Both the position numbers and the translations under genes were made by a program. Positions 1 through 10,539 of a stretch of 64,000 nt of DNA are shown here, one piece after another. Numbering within the stretch: the stretch's first letter is position 1; the number at the start of each line of letters is the position of its first letter. The notes beneath the pieces are model-generated. The model had not been told where the DNA came from. It saw nothing but the letters and a program-made list of their open reading frames with translations, and did not search any database. The DNA is from Clusia tigrina (lineage: Eukaryota; Arthropoda; Insecta; Diptera; Clusiidae), in assembly GCA_920105625.2 (NCBI GenBank), contig OV050030.1, positions 99,636,152 through 99,700,151 on the forward strand, written 5' to 3'.

Positions 1-960
1 ACAAAGCATGCACGCATTTATCAAGATTTTTGGTAAATCTTTATGTACCACGGGAAGGTTGAAAGATTTTTCCATTAATTCAGTCATTATGAGCCTCATA
101 TTTGAATACCAAGCCTTAATTGTTTACCAAGCCATGTCATAGTTATTACTGTAGACAGTTCTGAAATTGAGTTTGTGCATTCCTAATATTTGACTCATAG
201 ATAGATAATTTGAGTACATAAATCGTGAAATGTCTGCCATTCAAAGTATGATCCGCTGATTTTTTGAATTTCAATTTTTGGCAACATGACTCTGTATAGT
301 TTTGAATTGCCCTTGCTTGCTTCTCTGATGCACATTATTTTTAAGTTCAAATGTATGGTTTATATCATATCCTTCCAAATGGATGTTGCCAATGTCAAGA
401 CAGATAACCTCGTGTCTGCCAAGCAAAATATGTTACCCATTGAGTGGATATAGTCTAATACCACTTTCGCACAATTTTCAGTTTCCTAAGTGCCTTGGTG
501 ATATGTTCCAACGTTGCCTCAATTTGCTTGCTGGCGATTCCTTGACCGGCTACCGTTGGTAACATTTCCTTCATTGCTATATTCGATTTCGATGTGGTGG
601 CTGATTCCTCAGGATCCTGAATGTGAATTGGTATGGGTGATAACACAGTCCCCAATCTGGATGATTCGCGCTGTTCCTGCAATGGAATTAGAACTTCCTG
701 CAGTTTTAGTAAATGGTTGTCCCGCGATGCCTTTGTTTATGTAAAGAAATCGTTGGTGAAGTAATGGTGCTCCTGGTGCTTAGCTAGTTGGACTTCAACC
801 TCCAGTATTTGATGATTTCTTTGAAATTCTGTCCATTGAGTGCATCAATGCATCCTTCGACATAAGCAAGCTTCTCCTTACGTGCCTTGAAGTTCTCGAA
901 TTGATGTTCCGCTTCCTTGCCAATGTGTGATTGGGAATTCGTTAGTTCTGCATTATTCAT
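1..960 (-). pseudogene. BEL-2 gag, N-terminal part, broken (copy 1)
   Basis: The minus strand reads as a BEL/Pao gag. The likely start is the ATG at 958-960 (N-terminus MNNAELTNSQ), open for 58 codons until a TAG at 784-786. Coding then continues in other frames, including an open stretch at 455-682. Around 220-300 the translation gives LPKIEIQKISGSYFEWQ, the hallmark of the DUF1759 gag segment of BEL/Pao elements (family knowledge). Near 44-120 it gives RLIMTELMEK-like sequence, also typical. It runs off the window at position 1, so the C-terminal gag zinc knuckles are not seen. Several frame changes and stops make this a pseudogene. Confidence 0.75.
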
Positions 961-1252
961 CTTGGAATGCGCTTGATTAAAAATAATAAATACCTGTTTA
1001 GAGAGGTATGTAATGGCCTAACTCACGCACCTGATATCACAATAGAGCCTTACCACTGAAAGGGAGTATTTGTTCTCGAATTGATGTTCCGCTTCCTTGC
1101 CAATGTGTGACTGGGTATTCGTTAGTTCTGCATTATTCATCTTGGATGACGCTTGATTAGAAATAATAAATACCTGTTTAGAGAGGTATGTAATGGCCTA
1201 ACTCACGCACCTGATATCACAATAGAGCCTTACCACTGAAAGGGAGTATTTG
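893..1252. repeat. 180-bp tandem duplication over BEL-2 leader and gag start (copy 1)
   Basis: Two head-to-tail copies, 893-1072 and 1073-1252, differ at only a few bases. Each includes the BEL-2 gag start region, so an ATG for MNNAELTN is present twice (958-960 and 1138-1140, minus strand). Confidence 0.92.
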
Positions 1253-1274
1253 TGAAAGTAGTGATCGCTGGTCT

Positions 1275-1292
1275 ATCACGACGGGGTCACCA
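1275..1292 (-). other. BEL-2 primer binding site, tRNA-Trp type (copy 1)
   Basis: The minus strand reads TGGTGACCCCGTCGTGAT. It differs at one base from the BEL-1 primer binding site at 29304-29321 and is complementary to the 3' end of eukaryotic tRNA-Trp (recalled from the conserved tRNA sequence) except at that position. It fixes the strand of BEL-2 and places its 5' LTR immediately to the right. Confidence 0.8.
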
Positions 1293-1294
1293 TA

Positions 1295-1750
1295 TAAAAT
1301 ACACTTGCTTTAGTGCTTACTTTAAATATAAAGCAGAGAACTGATTCCTTGGCATACGTTGGATCTTGCCACTGGTGGGGAAAATCCAACTTGTTTATTC
1401 GAAGTAAAGAATTATTCTGATTGTAATTACAAATTGAACAATATTTATTTTAAAATTATTACTAGTAAATTTTATTATTTAAGCCAGGACGTGTGCTGCG
1501 TCAGCATTAAACCGTGCAAATGCTTTTGTATTCACGTTGGCTAGCGGACGAAGTACATAAATGTCACTCAATATATATTCAAACATAATCGATAAGGTAC
1601 TGCAGAATTTATTATTATTATATTAAGACATTATGAAATAAAATTCCCAGAACTGTTGTCAAAAGAAATTCTAAATTAAAATAATTTTGTAAAATAAATA
1701 AATTAAACTCCTGTTCTTCACAACAAAGTTGCCGTAAGTCATATGTAACA
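1295..1750 (-). mobile_element. Probable 5' LTR of BEL-2 (copy 1), right edge uncertain
   Basis: This AT-rich stretch lies directly upstream (minus strand) of the primer binding site, where a 5' LTR must be. Its end next to the site, on the minus strand, resembles the BEL-1 LTR end (GTATTT...A, then two bases, then TGGTGACC). No second LTR is in the window, so the outer edge is a guess from where a plausible ACA occurs on the plus strand near 1753. The small plus-strand reading frame at 1359-1544 resembles nothing I know. Confidence 0.45.
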
Positions 1751-1754
1751 ACGG

Positions 1755-2080
1755 AAGGGTTTCTTCACTTCACAATTAGCCGCAGAAAACATTTTACTTT
1801 CCCCACTTTTAGCTCTAACCCACAGGAAGGATTTCCCAACGACGAGCAGAACAGACTGATCGATGTCTTCAGCACACACAAGAATACAATAAAACTGGCA
1901 CAAATAACGCCCTTAACGCGACGTACCCATGCAGCCTTTTACAAATCACTTAATTTTAACTATATAATTAATTAATAATTAATTTTAACTATATAAATTA
2001 TTATTACTTTCTAATCAAAACAATTAAATATTAAATATTTCAAATAGCTTACGTTGTATTTTTCAAGTTCAGTAGCTAAA
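1755..2080. other. No confident gene; possible 5' part of the I-clade element
   Basis: The stretch is AT-rich, ending in a TAATTAATAATTAA-like block just before the ORF2 start. A short plus-strand frame around 1815-1960 could be the tail of an ORF1, but I cannot recognise a domain. Confidence 0.3.
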
Positions 2081-2665
2081 ATGATACTTAATATATTACA
2101 ATGGAATATTCAATGTTTTCAAAATAACTACCAAGAACTTGAACTAGAACTTCTGATTAAAACTTTCTCCCCCCAAATAATACGTCTTCAGGAAACGCAC
2201 ATACCCCATAACACAATTCCCTACCCCCTCACCAATACACTGGATATTTTCACAACTTTCCAACTAATACCACTTGTAAACAAGGAACTGGTATTCTTGT
2301 ACACAAAATGTCCCACATAAGCTCTCCCAAATACAATCAAATAATCCAATTGTCGCTCTCGAGGTAAATATTAAATATCCTATAACAATAGCTTCAATTT
2401 ACATATCACCCGAACAGAGCATATCAGACACTGACCTACCGAACATTTTAAACTCCTTCAACACACCCACAATATTAACAGCAGACTTCAACGGATGGAG
2501 TCCCATGATAGTTCTCGTTGTCATAACCAGCGTGGAAAAAAATAGAGAATTTTACACTCAACTACAATAACTCACGCTCCATTCACTTATATTAATTTAA
2601 CCCTCTACTCACCCTCGCTTTTTCCACAAGCCACATGGAATGTTTTGGATGATCTTTATAATAGC
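2081..2665 (+). pseudogene. I-clade ORF2: endonuclease (APE-type) domain, broken (copy 1)
   Basis: The likely ORF2 start is the ATG at 2081 (MILNILQWNI), followed by LQETH, the glutamate motif of APE-type endonucleases. The frame ends at 2320. The remaining domain is spread over other frames: a TADFNGW box near 2480-2500, where family members have GDFN, and a SDHF-type motif near 2660. Copy 2 still has the glycine (TGDFNGW), so the loss here is recent. The enzyme would nick target DNA to prime reverse transcription; this copy cannot encode it. Confidence 0.7.
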
Positions 2666-3485
2666 GACCACTTCCACAAATCACTCTCCAATTCCTCCTA
2701 AAGAACCAACATTTAATTGCAAACGTGCAAATTGGATTCTATTTCAGAAACTCCTCTTTGATAACAATTCTACTGCACGCTATTCCACTAACGTTAACAA
2801 AGAAGCCTCGCAAATTCATAAAATAATTCGCTCTGCTGCTAACTCCTCTATTCCACAAACACGATTAAATAAAAGAACTAGATATGTACCTTGGTGGTCA
2901 AGAGAACTAAATAAATATAGAAACGAAAAACAATCTGCTTGGAGGACTTACAAAAGAAATATGACCACACCCAACCTCATAGACTATCGCAAAAATAACG
3001 CTTTATTTAACAAGGAGAAAAAAAATTCCAAAAATAAAAGTTTTGAAAACTTTACTAAAACCCTTAATCCAAGTACCTCAGTATTAGACATCTGGCAAAG
3101 AATTAAAACACTAACAGGTAACTATAGTACAAATTTTATAAAAATGCTTCAAGTAAACCACATCTCTATAACTGACCCATTACAAACATCAAATAATTTT
3201 GCGCAACTTTTCTCTGAAAACTCTAAAGACCATAATTTTTACAACTCTCTCTCAATACGCATCATACACACCAACAACAAATTTGCAAAGCAGCTAGAAA
3301 CAGATATAAATTTAAATGAGCTAACAACTTGCCTTAAATCTGTTTCCGATTCTTCGCCGGGGCAGGACAAAATTACTTATGAAATTGTACGGAATTTACT
3401 CGCTGTTTGCATTCCAGAATCATATCTCTGTATAATCAGATATATACTACTGGGATCATCCCCCAAATTTTCAATACGGCCTTAA
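2640..3485 (+). pseudogene. I-clade ORF2: linker and start of RT (copy 1)
   Basis: An open frame of 281 codons with no catalytic motif through most of its length. It contains the region between endonuclease and RT, including a PWWSRELNKYRNEKQSAW segment of the type that precedes the RT in I elements, and near 3350 SPGQDKITYEIV, an early RT motif. A frame change near 3410-3480 moves the reading to the next fragment. The ATG at 2640 is unlikely to be a natural start. Confidence 0.65.
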
Positions 3486-4150
3486 TAATACCCATAAAAA
3501 AGCCAAACAAGGATTTAGTCGATATGGAAAGCTATCGTCCAATTTCGCTACTGCCATGCATTGGAAAACTTCTTGAAAAAATTATAGCCAAAACACTTTC
3601 GTGGTTCTTAAATATTTCTAACCTCCTCTCACCATACCAAACTGGATTCAGGCCATGTCTATGCACCACAGATGCTTTATTGTACATAGATCATCTACTC
3701 AGTAAATGTCTTTCTGCAAAAAACCACATATCTGTGCTTTCCATAGATTTCCAAAAAGCTTTCGATAATATTGGTCCCCATGTTGTATTAAAAAAACTTA
3801 AAGAATGGAATATTGGCCCAAAAATGTTCTATTATCTTAAATCCTTTTTAAAGAATAGAAAAATTCGTTGCAAGCTGAGCAACATATTATCATCTACGTA
3901 TCCACTTTCCAATGGTATCCCTCAAGGCTCACCACTCTCTGTAGATCTATTTACAATAGCTTTTGATGATTTAAGTAAATCCATTCTTGCAAATATACTT
4001 GTTCAGCATTGTTTATATGCAGATGATCTATATATCATTAGCAACAATCAAGATATCAACCAAATAAACAGAAATCTAGTTGAAACACTTAAAATTATTG
4101 ACAGCTGCTCCTTACACTCATGGGCTAAAATTTCTTTTATTAAATCTTAA
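3407..4150 (+). pseudogene. I-clade ORF2: reverse transcriptase core (copy 1)
   Basis: A 247-codon open frame holding the RT palm and fingers. Motifs in order: SYRPISLLPCIGKLLEKI (residues ~40-60), SIDFQKAFDNIG (first catalytic Asp), NGIPQGSPLSV, and LYADDLYIIS with the YADD box at 4016-4027. This is a full catalytic core, so this domain decayed less than its flanks. The wording of the motifs matches the I clade (family knowledge). The start codon shown is internal; the real ORF2 would begin at 2081. Confidence 0.85.
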
Positions 4151-4332
4151 CATTTACACATTTGTAGAAAAAATAAATGCAACAATACAATAATTAATTC
4201 TAACAATATTACTATTGAATATTTTCAATATTTATCTATTTAAAAATTCTCGGCCTAATATTTGACAATAAAAATAGCTTTAAGCACCATTGCATATATT
4301 TAAAAAATTGTCTAGCTGCCAGACTTAACATT

Positions 4333-4617
4333 TTGAAATACCTCTCATCCCCTAAAAGTCATATCCACACTAACACTCTAATTTCTGCAACGAAACTTAC
4401 AATTCTCTCCAAAATAGACTACGGGCTGCAGATCTATGGAAAATGTACTAAAACCAATCTTAATATGTTAAAGACAACATATTATGCATCTGTGAGATCC
4501 AGCTTACGAGCCTTAAGAAATACGCGTACTGAAAATCTCTTAGCGGAAGGAGGCTTTGTCAAAATTGGACAGAGAATGCAAATCCTGCGTTGTGGTCTAA
4601 CGCCTCGTTTATTTTGA
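4333..4617 (+). pseudogene. I-clade ORF2: RT thumb region (copy 1)
   Basis: A 94-codon fragment downstream of the RT core with the sequence ILSKIDYGLQIYGKCTK, matching the thumb/connection segment of non-LTR polymerases. About 180 bp of frameshifted sequence separates it from the RT core; that gap includes a small indel relative to copy 2 (near 4215). Confidence 0.65.
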
Positions 4618-4869
4618 AACTCTTCGCATATTTTGAATAAAAAAATACAACTCTTAAAAGCTCGTAAATTCTCTCTGTCGATGGAATCAGTGCTGTGCGC
4701 AGTTTATTAGCTTAAAACCAATCTGGATTTCAATAACACTCCACCAAGACGATCGGTCAAACACCCTCCATGGACTTTAAGCGCAGAGTCAGTTATCGAT
4801 AAACTAACAAGGTATGGTAAGGGAGGTACAAACTCTGCAGTCTAAAAGCAGCTCTTCCTAGACACTATT

Positions 4870-5578
4870 ACACCACTCAAAGAAAAGAATCCGATATTCA
4901 CTGATGGTTCAAAAAACTAGGATACAGTTGCTTTTCCAGACGTAGCCGAGAATAGAACATATATTTCCAGAGGATTATTACCGCATGGATCAAACGTTCT
5001 TGAAGCAGAAGCGCCAACCGCATTATCCAGCCAAAAATGGATTGAAATCAGAAAGGGAAAGTAGGTCGTCTGCACTAACAGTCGATCAGTCCATGAGGCA
5101 ACAAAAAACTATTCTAACAGTTTAGATTTTATAGAAAAAATACAACAATTGCTCACTTTAATGATAAAAAGTGAAAATCATGTGGATACCAGGACATTCA
5201 GGTATCTGGAAACGAGCTAGCTGACTTAGCAGCTAAAGATGCACTAAACTGTCCATTAGAATTATTTAAGCCATTCTCCAAAAAAATTATTTTTACTTCA
5301 GCCAGGAGATATATATACAAACAATTAAGCAATGAATGGGTACGATATGACCACTCTTATAAAAGGATCAACCCTGCAAGAGCCCCTCTGATCCTTCCTC
5401 ACACAACATATATCACCATGAACAAATGCTACACGCGATTTCGATTGGGTCACACGCTAATAACCTACATGCATCTTTTTAAAAAGGAACCACAACCCCG
5501 ATGTTGCATCTGCAATAATTCAGCTCTCACCATCTCACGTCTCCTTTCTGCCGGTCCCTTCATTTCCACCATGCGAAC
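4870..5578 (+). pseudogene. I-clade ORF2: RNase H and C-terminal cysteine region, broken (copy 1)
   Basis: Around 4895 the translation gives PIFTDGSKN, the first catalytic Asp box of RNase H, ending in a stop. Near 5180-5250, in another frame, it gives WIPGHSGISGNELAD, the last RNase H box. From 5418 an open frame includes RCCICNNSALTISRLL, the cysteine motif near the end of I-type ORF2. The coding is cut at 5578 by the T-run of the Jockey insertion. Confidence 0.7.
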
Positions 5579-5588
5579 TTTTTTTTTT
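5579..5588 (-). other. Poly(A) tail of the Jockey element (T-run on plus strand, copy 1)
   Basis: A run of ten T joins the I-clade coding sequence directly to the Jockey 3' region. Copy 2 has the same run length at 43611-43620, consistent with insertion before the duplication. Confidence 0.7.
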
Positions 5589-5672
5589 ATTTCCCTTTAT
5601 TTCATACATCTGTCACCTAGTACATGATTTGACAATTTGTTTGGAAACTAATATAAAAAAACATATAGTTGC

Positions 5673-6599
5673 CTAAATTTTTCTTTCATTTTGTTTCGTT
5701 TTTTGTTTGATGTGGTAGTGCCAATTTAACTTACCAATGTATTTAGTAGTAGACCATATTTTTATATCTTTATTGTTTATTTTAATAGGTATTGGGTTAA
5801 ATTTTGTTTTAGTTGTAAAAATTATTTGTACAGCCTTATCTTCATTAATTTTCAAGCACCATTCATCAAACCATTCCTTAACATTCTCCAGCTATTGTAA
5901 GATGAATAGACGAACACTCTTCATTATATTTGACGTAAAAGTAACGATCACTAAGATAACTTCCAACAATCAAATAGTAGTCAAGTGGCAGCGTCGTTTT
6001 CAGTTTATGCAGCAGTCCTTTATGCCATACTTTGTCAAATGCTTTAGCAACGTCCAAGAATACAGCAACGCAGTACCGCTTATATTCTATGTCTGTTTCA
6101 ATTTTGTTTGTTATACGGTGTATCTGTTGAATCGTTGAATGTCGTTTTCTGAAGCCGAATTGGTGATTTGGTATAATGTTTTTATTGTTAAGGATCTGGC
6201 TAAGTCTATCATGTAATAGTTTGTCAGCAACTTTAGAAAGTATGGGAAGTAGGCTAATTGGTCTATACGACGAAGCAGTTGTAGCATCTTTTCCCTGCTT
6301 CGGTAGTGCAATAATTTCGGCAAATTTCCATACTTTGGGAAAAAATTGTAGTCGGAACATTGCGTTGTAACATTCCTTAAGTAGTTATAACCTATAGTAG
6401 GTAGCTCAGCGAGTGCTTTGCCTGTCAACATATCGTATCCTGGTGCTTTTTTGTGGCTTATTCGTTTTTTAATGCAATTAATTATTTCCGTTATGTTTGT
6501 TTTCTTTATTTTGGTTCTAATGTGTATATTTAAGTCATTGCATGTTTCAATATATTTAGCTTCGTAATTTGGTAGGACTTTTTCAAAGTATTTAGCCAA
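5673..6599 (-). pseudogene. Jockey ORF2: reverse transcriptase lacking its catalytic YADD block (copy 1)
   Basis: Reading right to left: HKKAPGYDMLTGKAL (6300-6600 frame), then SYRPISLLPILSKVADKLL, FGFRKRHSTIQQIHRI and AVFLDVAKAFDKVWHKG (6360-5878 frame), then a break. The next recognisable sequence is WCLKINEDKAVQIIFTTK (5855 leftward), which belongs to the thumb side. The PQG box and the YADD/FADD catalytic box that should lie between are absent, so an internal deletion removed the active site. A frameshift separates the first two parts. Copy 2 has the same gap, so it predates the duplication. Confidence 0.8.
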
Positions 6600-6699
6600 T
6601 GTTGTTGCTTCTTCATTGGTAGTAGCCCATGAGTTGTCATCTTTCCGTAGTGGTGGTTGATACCTTATCTGAGTTTTTAATTTCTATGTGAATTTTTAT

Positions 6700-7695
6700 G
6701 TAATTTTCAACTTCTATATTTTGTATTTTAGTTAATAATTTCTTGAGTTTTTTGCAGGATATATTTAAATGGTGTTTATCCTCGGGCAATCTAGTTTACT
6801 GTCACCTTTTTCTCAGCTTTCTCTTCTCAATAATTTGCTTTCTTATGAAAATATCCGTTGTAGGTTTATTTCTTCTAAATTTATGCTGTTGGCTTGATTT
6901 GATTCCTGCGTCTAGGACCACATCGTTGAAGTGAATAATGACACGTTCAATGTCTAATTGTGTTTCCAGTGTGATAGACATATTCAGTTGATTTTCAATA
7001 TACTGTCTATACTCATTCCAGTTTGTTTTGTGGTTAAAAATCTTAGCTTTGGTTCTATGGGTTTGATGTCAGTTGTGTAGTCAAGTATTATCAGAGAGTG
7101 GTCTGAAGAAAGTTCAAAACAAGCTTTAATTTTTAATTGGTTACACTTTATGTTTTTTGTTATGCTGAAGTCGATTAGATCTGGTATATTTTTCCTATCT
7201 GTTGGCCAGTATGTGGGTTCACCAGAGCTCAAAAATTTGCAGTTCTTTTTGTTTATAGCATTAATCAGATTTCGTCCTTTTTTATTGGTTAGCCTAGATC
7301 CCCAGTTAGTATGTTTTGCATTCAGATCTCCAGCTGCAATGAATCTTACGCCAAGCGTCTTTATGTAGTCATCATATTGATCCGTCGTTATTAGGTGTCT
7401 GGGGGGACAGTAAACTGAGGAGATGAGTATTGTCGCACTTGTATCCTCAACTTGCATAGTAGTGGATTGAATATGAGGTGGTGCATATGGTTGCCGTTCA
7501 GTATATTTTAAAAGTGAATCCCACCACGAGAATGATTTGTCACATACATTTTATATCCAGGAAATACTAAATAGCTTTTGTTCGTAAAATGTGTTTCTGA
7601 AACTAGAGCTATATCAATTTTCTTGTCAGACAAAAATTGCTTCAACTCTAGATAATGTTTTGTTAGGCCATTTGCATTCCAGGCTACAATTTTGA
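6700..7695 (-). pseudogene. Jockey ORF2: endonuclease domain, broken (copy 1)
   Basis: The minus strand begins near 7690 with an AWNANGL-like start, continues with ALVSETHFTN (glutamate box, near 7600), and from 7457 gives SSVYCPPRH, AAGDLNAKHTNWGS (the Asp-Leu-Asn motif) and LSSDHSLIILDY (the Ser-Asp-His motif). These are the APE-type endonuclease motifs in order. The following stretch to about 6830 matches the linker rich in Arg/Lys. A frameshift near 7457-7480 splits the domain. Copy 2 lost about 66 bp just here. Confidence 0.75.
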
Positions 7696-7697
7696 AA

Positions 7698-9180
7698 TTA
7701 GTACCTTCGTGCAGTTAAGCTTTTTAGTAACATTGTAATGTTCATATTCATCATACTAGTCATTTGAGTGATTAGGAATTTCACCATGGCTTTAATTTCA
7801 TTAATATCACTAACGTTTGAATTTTTTGTATTTTCTTCAGTTTTATTGGGATTTGACGACCCTGCAATTTCGGCATAGCGTATGCCTGGTTTAACTACTG
7901 CTCCATCCATATTTTTGGTCTGGAGTAATAATGGATCCTTTCTGCGCAAAGATGGAAACCTTTGAATTTTTATGGCTTTGTAAATTTCACAGCCTTTGTA
8001 GTTTGCAGTATGATTCCCGCCACATAGGGCACATTTAAATTCAGCTGCGTTGGTTATTTTTGTTTGACATTCACTTGTTAGATGCTTTCCAGCGCATTTC
8101 ACACATACTGGACCCCTTGTACAGTAGTTTTTTGTATGTCCGTATTTTTGGCATTTAGTGCATTGCGCGACTTCTCTTTTATGATGAGGTGCCTTAAAAA
8201 CTACTATGCAATGCTTTAATTTGTTAATAATATAAATATCTTTATTGTTAGTATTTGTTTCTAGTTCCATGCTAAACAGTGGGGAGCGGTTTTTTTGTTG
8301 TCCGTTGAGTTATGTTAGTTATGTTTAAAACTTTGTGACCGTTCATTTTTAATTTCTTCTTGGTCTGCGGAGGGGTGTATATTGCGAAGTATGACTTTGA
8401 AACGCCTTTCATTTTTGGTTTTAAATGTGTATAGCTTCGTAACTTTTTGCTTTAGCATTTTAATTATTTTTGTGTATGTTTCCGAGTCATTGGATTGAAC
8501 TCGTAATTCATTTTTTATTAATATTTTAAAGATAAAGTTACTGTCTGCAACAGCATTTAGCGAATTTTTTAATGGCTTTGTGCATTCTATGCCTTGTACG
8601 TATATAGGGGGTGGTTTCTTTAAACTTTTTTTTCGGACTATTTGTTTTTCTTTTTCGGACTCATTTTGATCAGCTTGTCCATGTGCGAGGGTTCAGCAAG
8701 TTCATCATCATCAACGGTCAAAGCAGCAAATTTGTTTTTTCTTTAAGAAGTAGTATCGCTAAACCAGTAGTTTGATAACTTACTTTGGCTTAGGTTTTTT
8801 GCTATTTTTTGCTTTTTGTTAGTGTTGGGAGTTCTTTTCGCATTATCTGTCGTCGGTGAGGTTCGTGCTCTCTTTGGTAGCGATTGCAGTTGACTTACCT
8901 GCACACCTTTTGGCGGCATTTGCACACAGGTAGAAGAACATGTTGATGTCGCAGATGTAGTCGAGAATGTAGTTGTTTTACAGTAAGTAGGGAAGGCAGA
9001 TGTTGTTGTTGCTGTCGAGTTTGTTGTAGTTGTCGCACAATCCACTGCTATACTGGAGCAGGACATTATTGGAGGTTTGCCATGTGCACTCCACGAAGAG
9101 CGACCATTAGTGTTAATAGGTTGTTCTGACTCGCTCATGGATCTCTTTCTCTCCAACGGGGGAGAGCGCTGCACACTCAC
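7698..9180 (-). pseudogene. Jockey ORF1 (gag-like nucleic-acid-binding protein), three pieces (copy 1)
   Basis: The probable start is the ATG at 9178-9180 (MSVQRSPPLERKRSMSES), followed by a Ser/Thr-rich low-complexity region to 8743. A middle part at about 8310-8650 in another frame has IYVQGIECTKPLKNSL and RRFKVILRNIHPS, matching the PRE_C2HC domain of Jockey ORF1. The last part (8270-7698) holds CTKCQKYGHTKNYC, CVKCAGKHLTSEC and CALCGGNHTANYKGC, three zinc knuckles. Family knowledge: the protein binds element RNA. Frameshifts between the parts disable it. Confidence 0.8.
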
Positions 9181-9190
9181 GGCGATTACC

Positions 9191-9465
9191 GACTATACTT
9201 TGTTTATTAGTTTTTTTAAAATTTTATTTATTATTATTTTTGCTATATTTAAATCTTATTTATTATTATAAAGTATATAAAATATCTTGAAAAGCAAAAT
9301 TTGGTGTGGTAACTCTAATCACTTATTATGGCCAGAGTCCACTGTGGCAACACCACACACAACAGGGATTATTTTATTTGTTTTCTCTTTCAACTTTTAA
9401 CTCATATATGTATATAACAGTTCCTTTGTTTGTTTGTTTGATTGTTTATTTATCACTTGTAATAA
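9191..9465. other. No gene seen; AT-rich link between Jockey element and palindrome
   Basis: This stretch is AT-rich and could include the Jockey 5' UTR. The plus-strand reading frame that starts at 9306 resembles nothing known. The mirrored copy in the right arm begins only at 9466. Confidence 0.4.
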
Positions 9466-10199
9466 ATTATAAATTTGTTATTATTTAGTTTATCTATGCA
9501 GAACTAGACACTTTATTGAAAACTTGCACTTTCGTTTAAGCGTCTTTTTCACGTAATTTGTAAAATTAATTATTTGGTTTTAAACAACGATAAATGCACA
9601 AAGGCGCTGAGCTCGTGTGATTACAGGTCCGTTTGGTTACATGCATTGATTAAAGCTCCGAACCTTAGTATTCCAGAATAAAAATCTTTTAGAAATTCTT
9701 TTAGCCCCCTCGCATGAAAATATTTATAAAATATACAGTTTTCCACAACAACTGAGAATTGAAAATATAATAGAAATACAATTGAATTTTCTTTTTTTCT
9801 TATTATATAAAATCTCAACATCATAAGCCGATAGCCCTGGCAGCTAGAGCTTATATAATTATTTATAATTTTAATTATAATTAATTTTAATAAAATAAAT
9901 AAATTAAATGATCTTATAATAATTTTTGTCTGAGATTGGGATTCTGTAACAGAGAGTGGGCTAACGAGCGTCAATTCCTGATTTTTCCTGTGTTTTCACC
10001 TTCCAGAGGAGACAATTCTCCAACATCTACTCTACTCGATTATTTGCTTACACTTCGGTGCAGAATCTTTCTACCATTTTTATTTTGGAAGTTTCAATTC
10101 ACTTTATCTTTCAATGTTATTAATTTTTTTTTGTTTGTTTTTGGTTTTTTAAAATTTAGATTTTTGTTCAAATCACTAAGCTTAAATTTTGATTTTATA

Positions 10200-10539
10200 T
10201 AATGTAAACTCACCTTAATTTATTTTTTTCAAAGCAGAAAGATTCACTTTCTAGTCTCTTCCTATTTAGATAGCCGTATTCAACTTCCCCGTTTTTCTCT
10301 TTTCATTGGCCAATATTGTTTTCTTAATCTCCTCTCGATCATATTCCTAATCCGTTTTTTTCACTTCACAACGAAAACTTAATGGCCACCAGCTGCTAAT
10401 CTTCTTGGGTCCAAAAAACTCACACACCACAATCATTGCAAAATTCGCCTTACGATGGGAAATCTCAAGCAGCCGAACAGCTGACCGACCACATTCATAT
10501 CCGTTACCATACTGTTGACGGCAACACGGTCAAAGATAA
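10200..10539 (-). promoter_or_regulatory. Promoter/first-exon-like segment (L1), tentative
   Basis: On the minus strand this contains GGTCAGCTGTTCGGC-like sequence, short purine-rich leader sequence and AAGGTGAGT (10208-10216), a perfect consensus splice donor. It is not recognisably part of any element here. It may be a captured host promoter and 5' exon or the 5' region of an element I do not know. Confidence 0.2.

Larger units (their letters stand above)
2081..5578 (+). mobile_element. I-clade non-LTR retrotransposon, degenerate (copy 1)
   Basis: In order on the plus strand it carries an endonuclease, reverse transcriptase, RNase H and a C-terminal cysteine region, the ORF2 order of I-clade elements, whose RNase H distinguishes them from Jockey elements (family knowledge). 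The element stops at 5578 where the poly(A) end of a Jockey element on the other strand begins, so it was probably interrupted by that insertion. I did not find its missing 3' end on the far side. Confidence 0.75.
5579..9190 (-). mobile_element. Jockey-clade non-LTR retrotransposon, degenerate (copy 1)
   Basis: On the minus strand it has ORF1 with C2HC zinc knuckles, then ORF2 with endonuclease and RT but no RNase H, which is the Jockey-clade layout (family knowledge). Its 3' end is the T10 run at 5579-5588 (a poly(A) tail seen from the plus strand). The 5' end is near 9190-9260 but not sharply defined. No target-site duplication could be recognised. Confidence 0.8.

Noticed and set aside
894..1252. 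Short direct repeats considered as a CRISPR array
   Set aside because: Two adjacent 180-bp units without spacers, in a eukaryotic retroelement.
1270..1295. tRNA-like 3' sequence ATCACGACGGGGTCACCA on the plus strand
   Set aside because: Only the last 18 bases of a tRNA-Trp are present and no cloverleaf precedes them; it is the primer binding site of minus-strand BEL-2.
5737..6138. A 133-codon plus-strand reading frame
   Set aside because: It is antisense to Jockey RT coding sequence.
9621..9974. A 117-codon frame and the opposing 88-codon frame at 9936-10202
   Set aside because: Both are low-complexity, hydrophobic and AT-driven with no recognisable motif; the region is better described as non-coding leader or intron-like.
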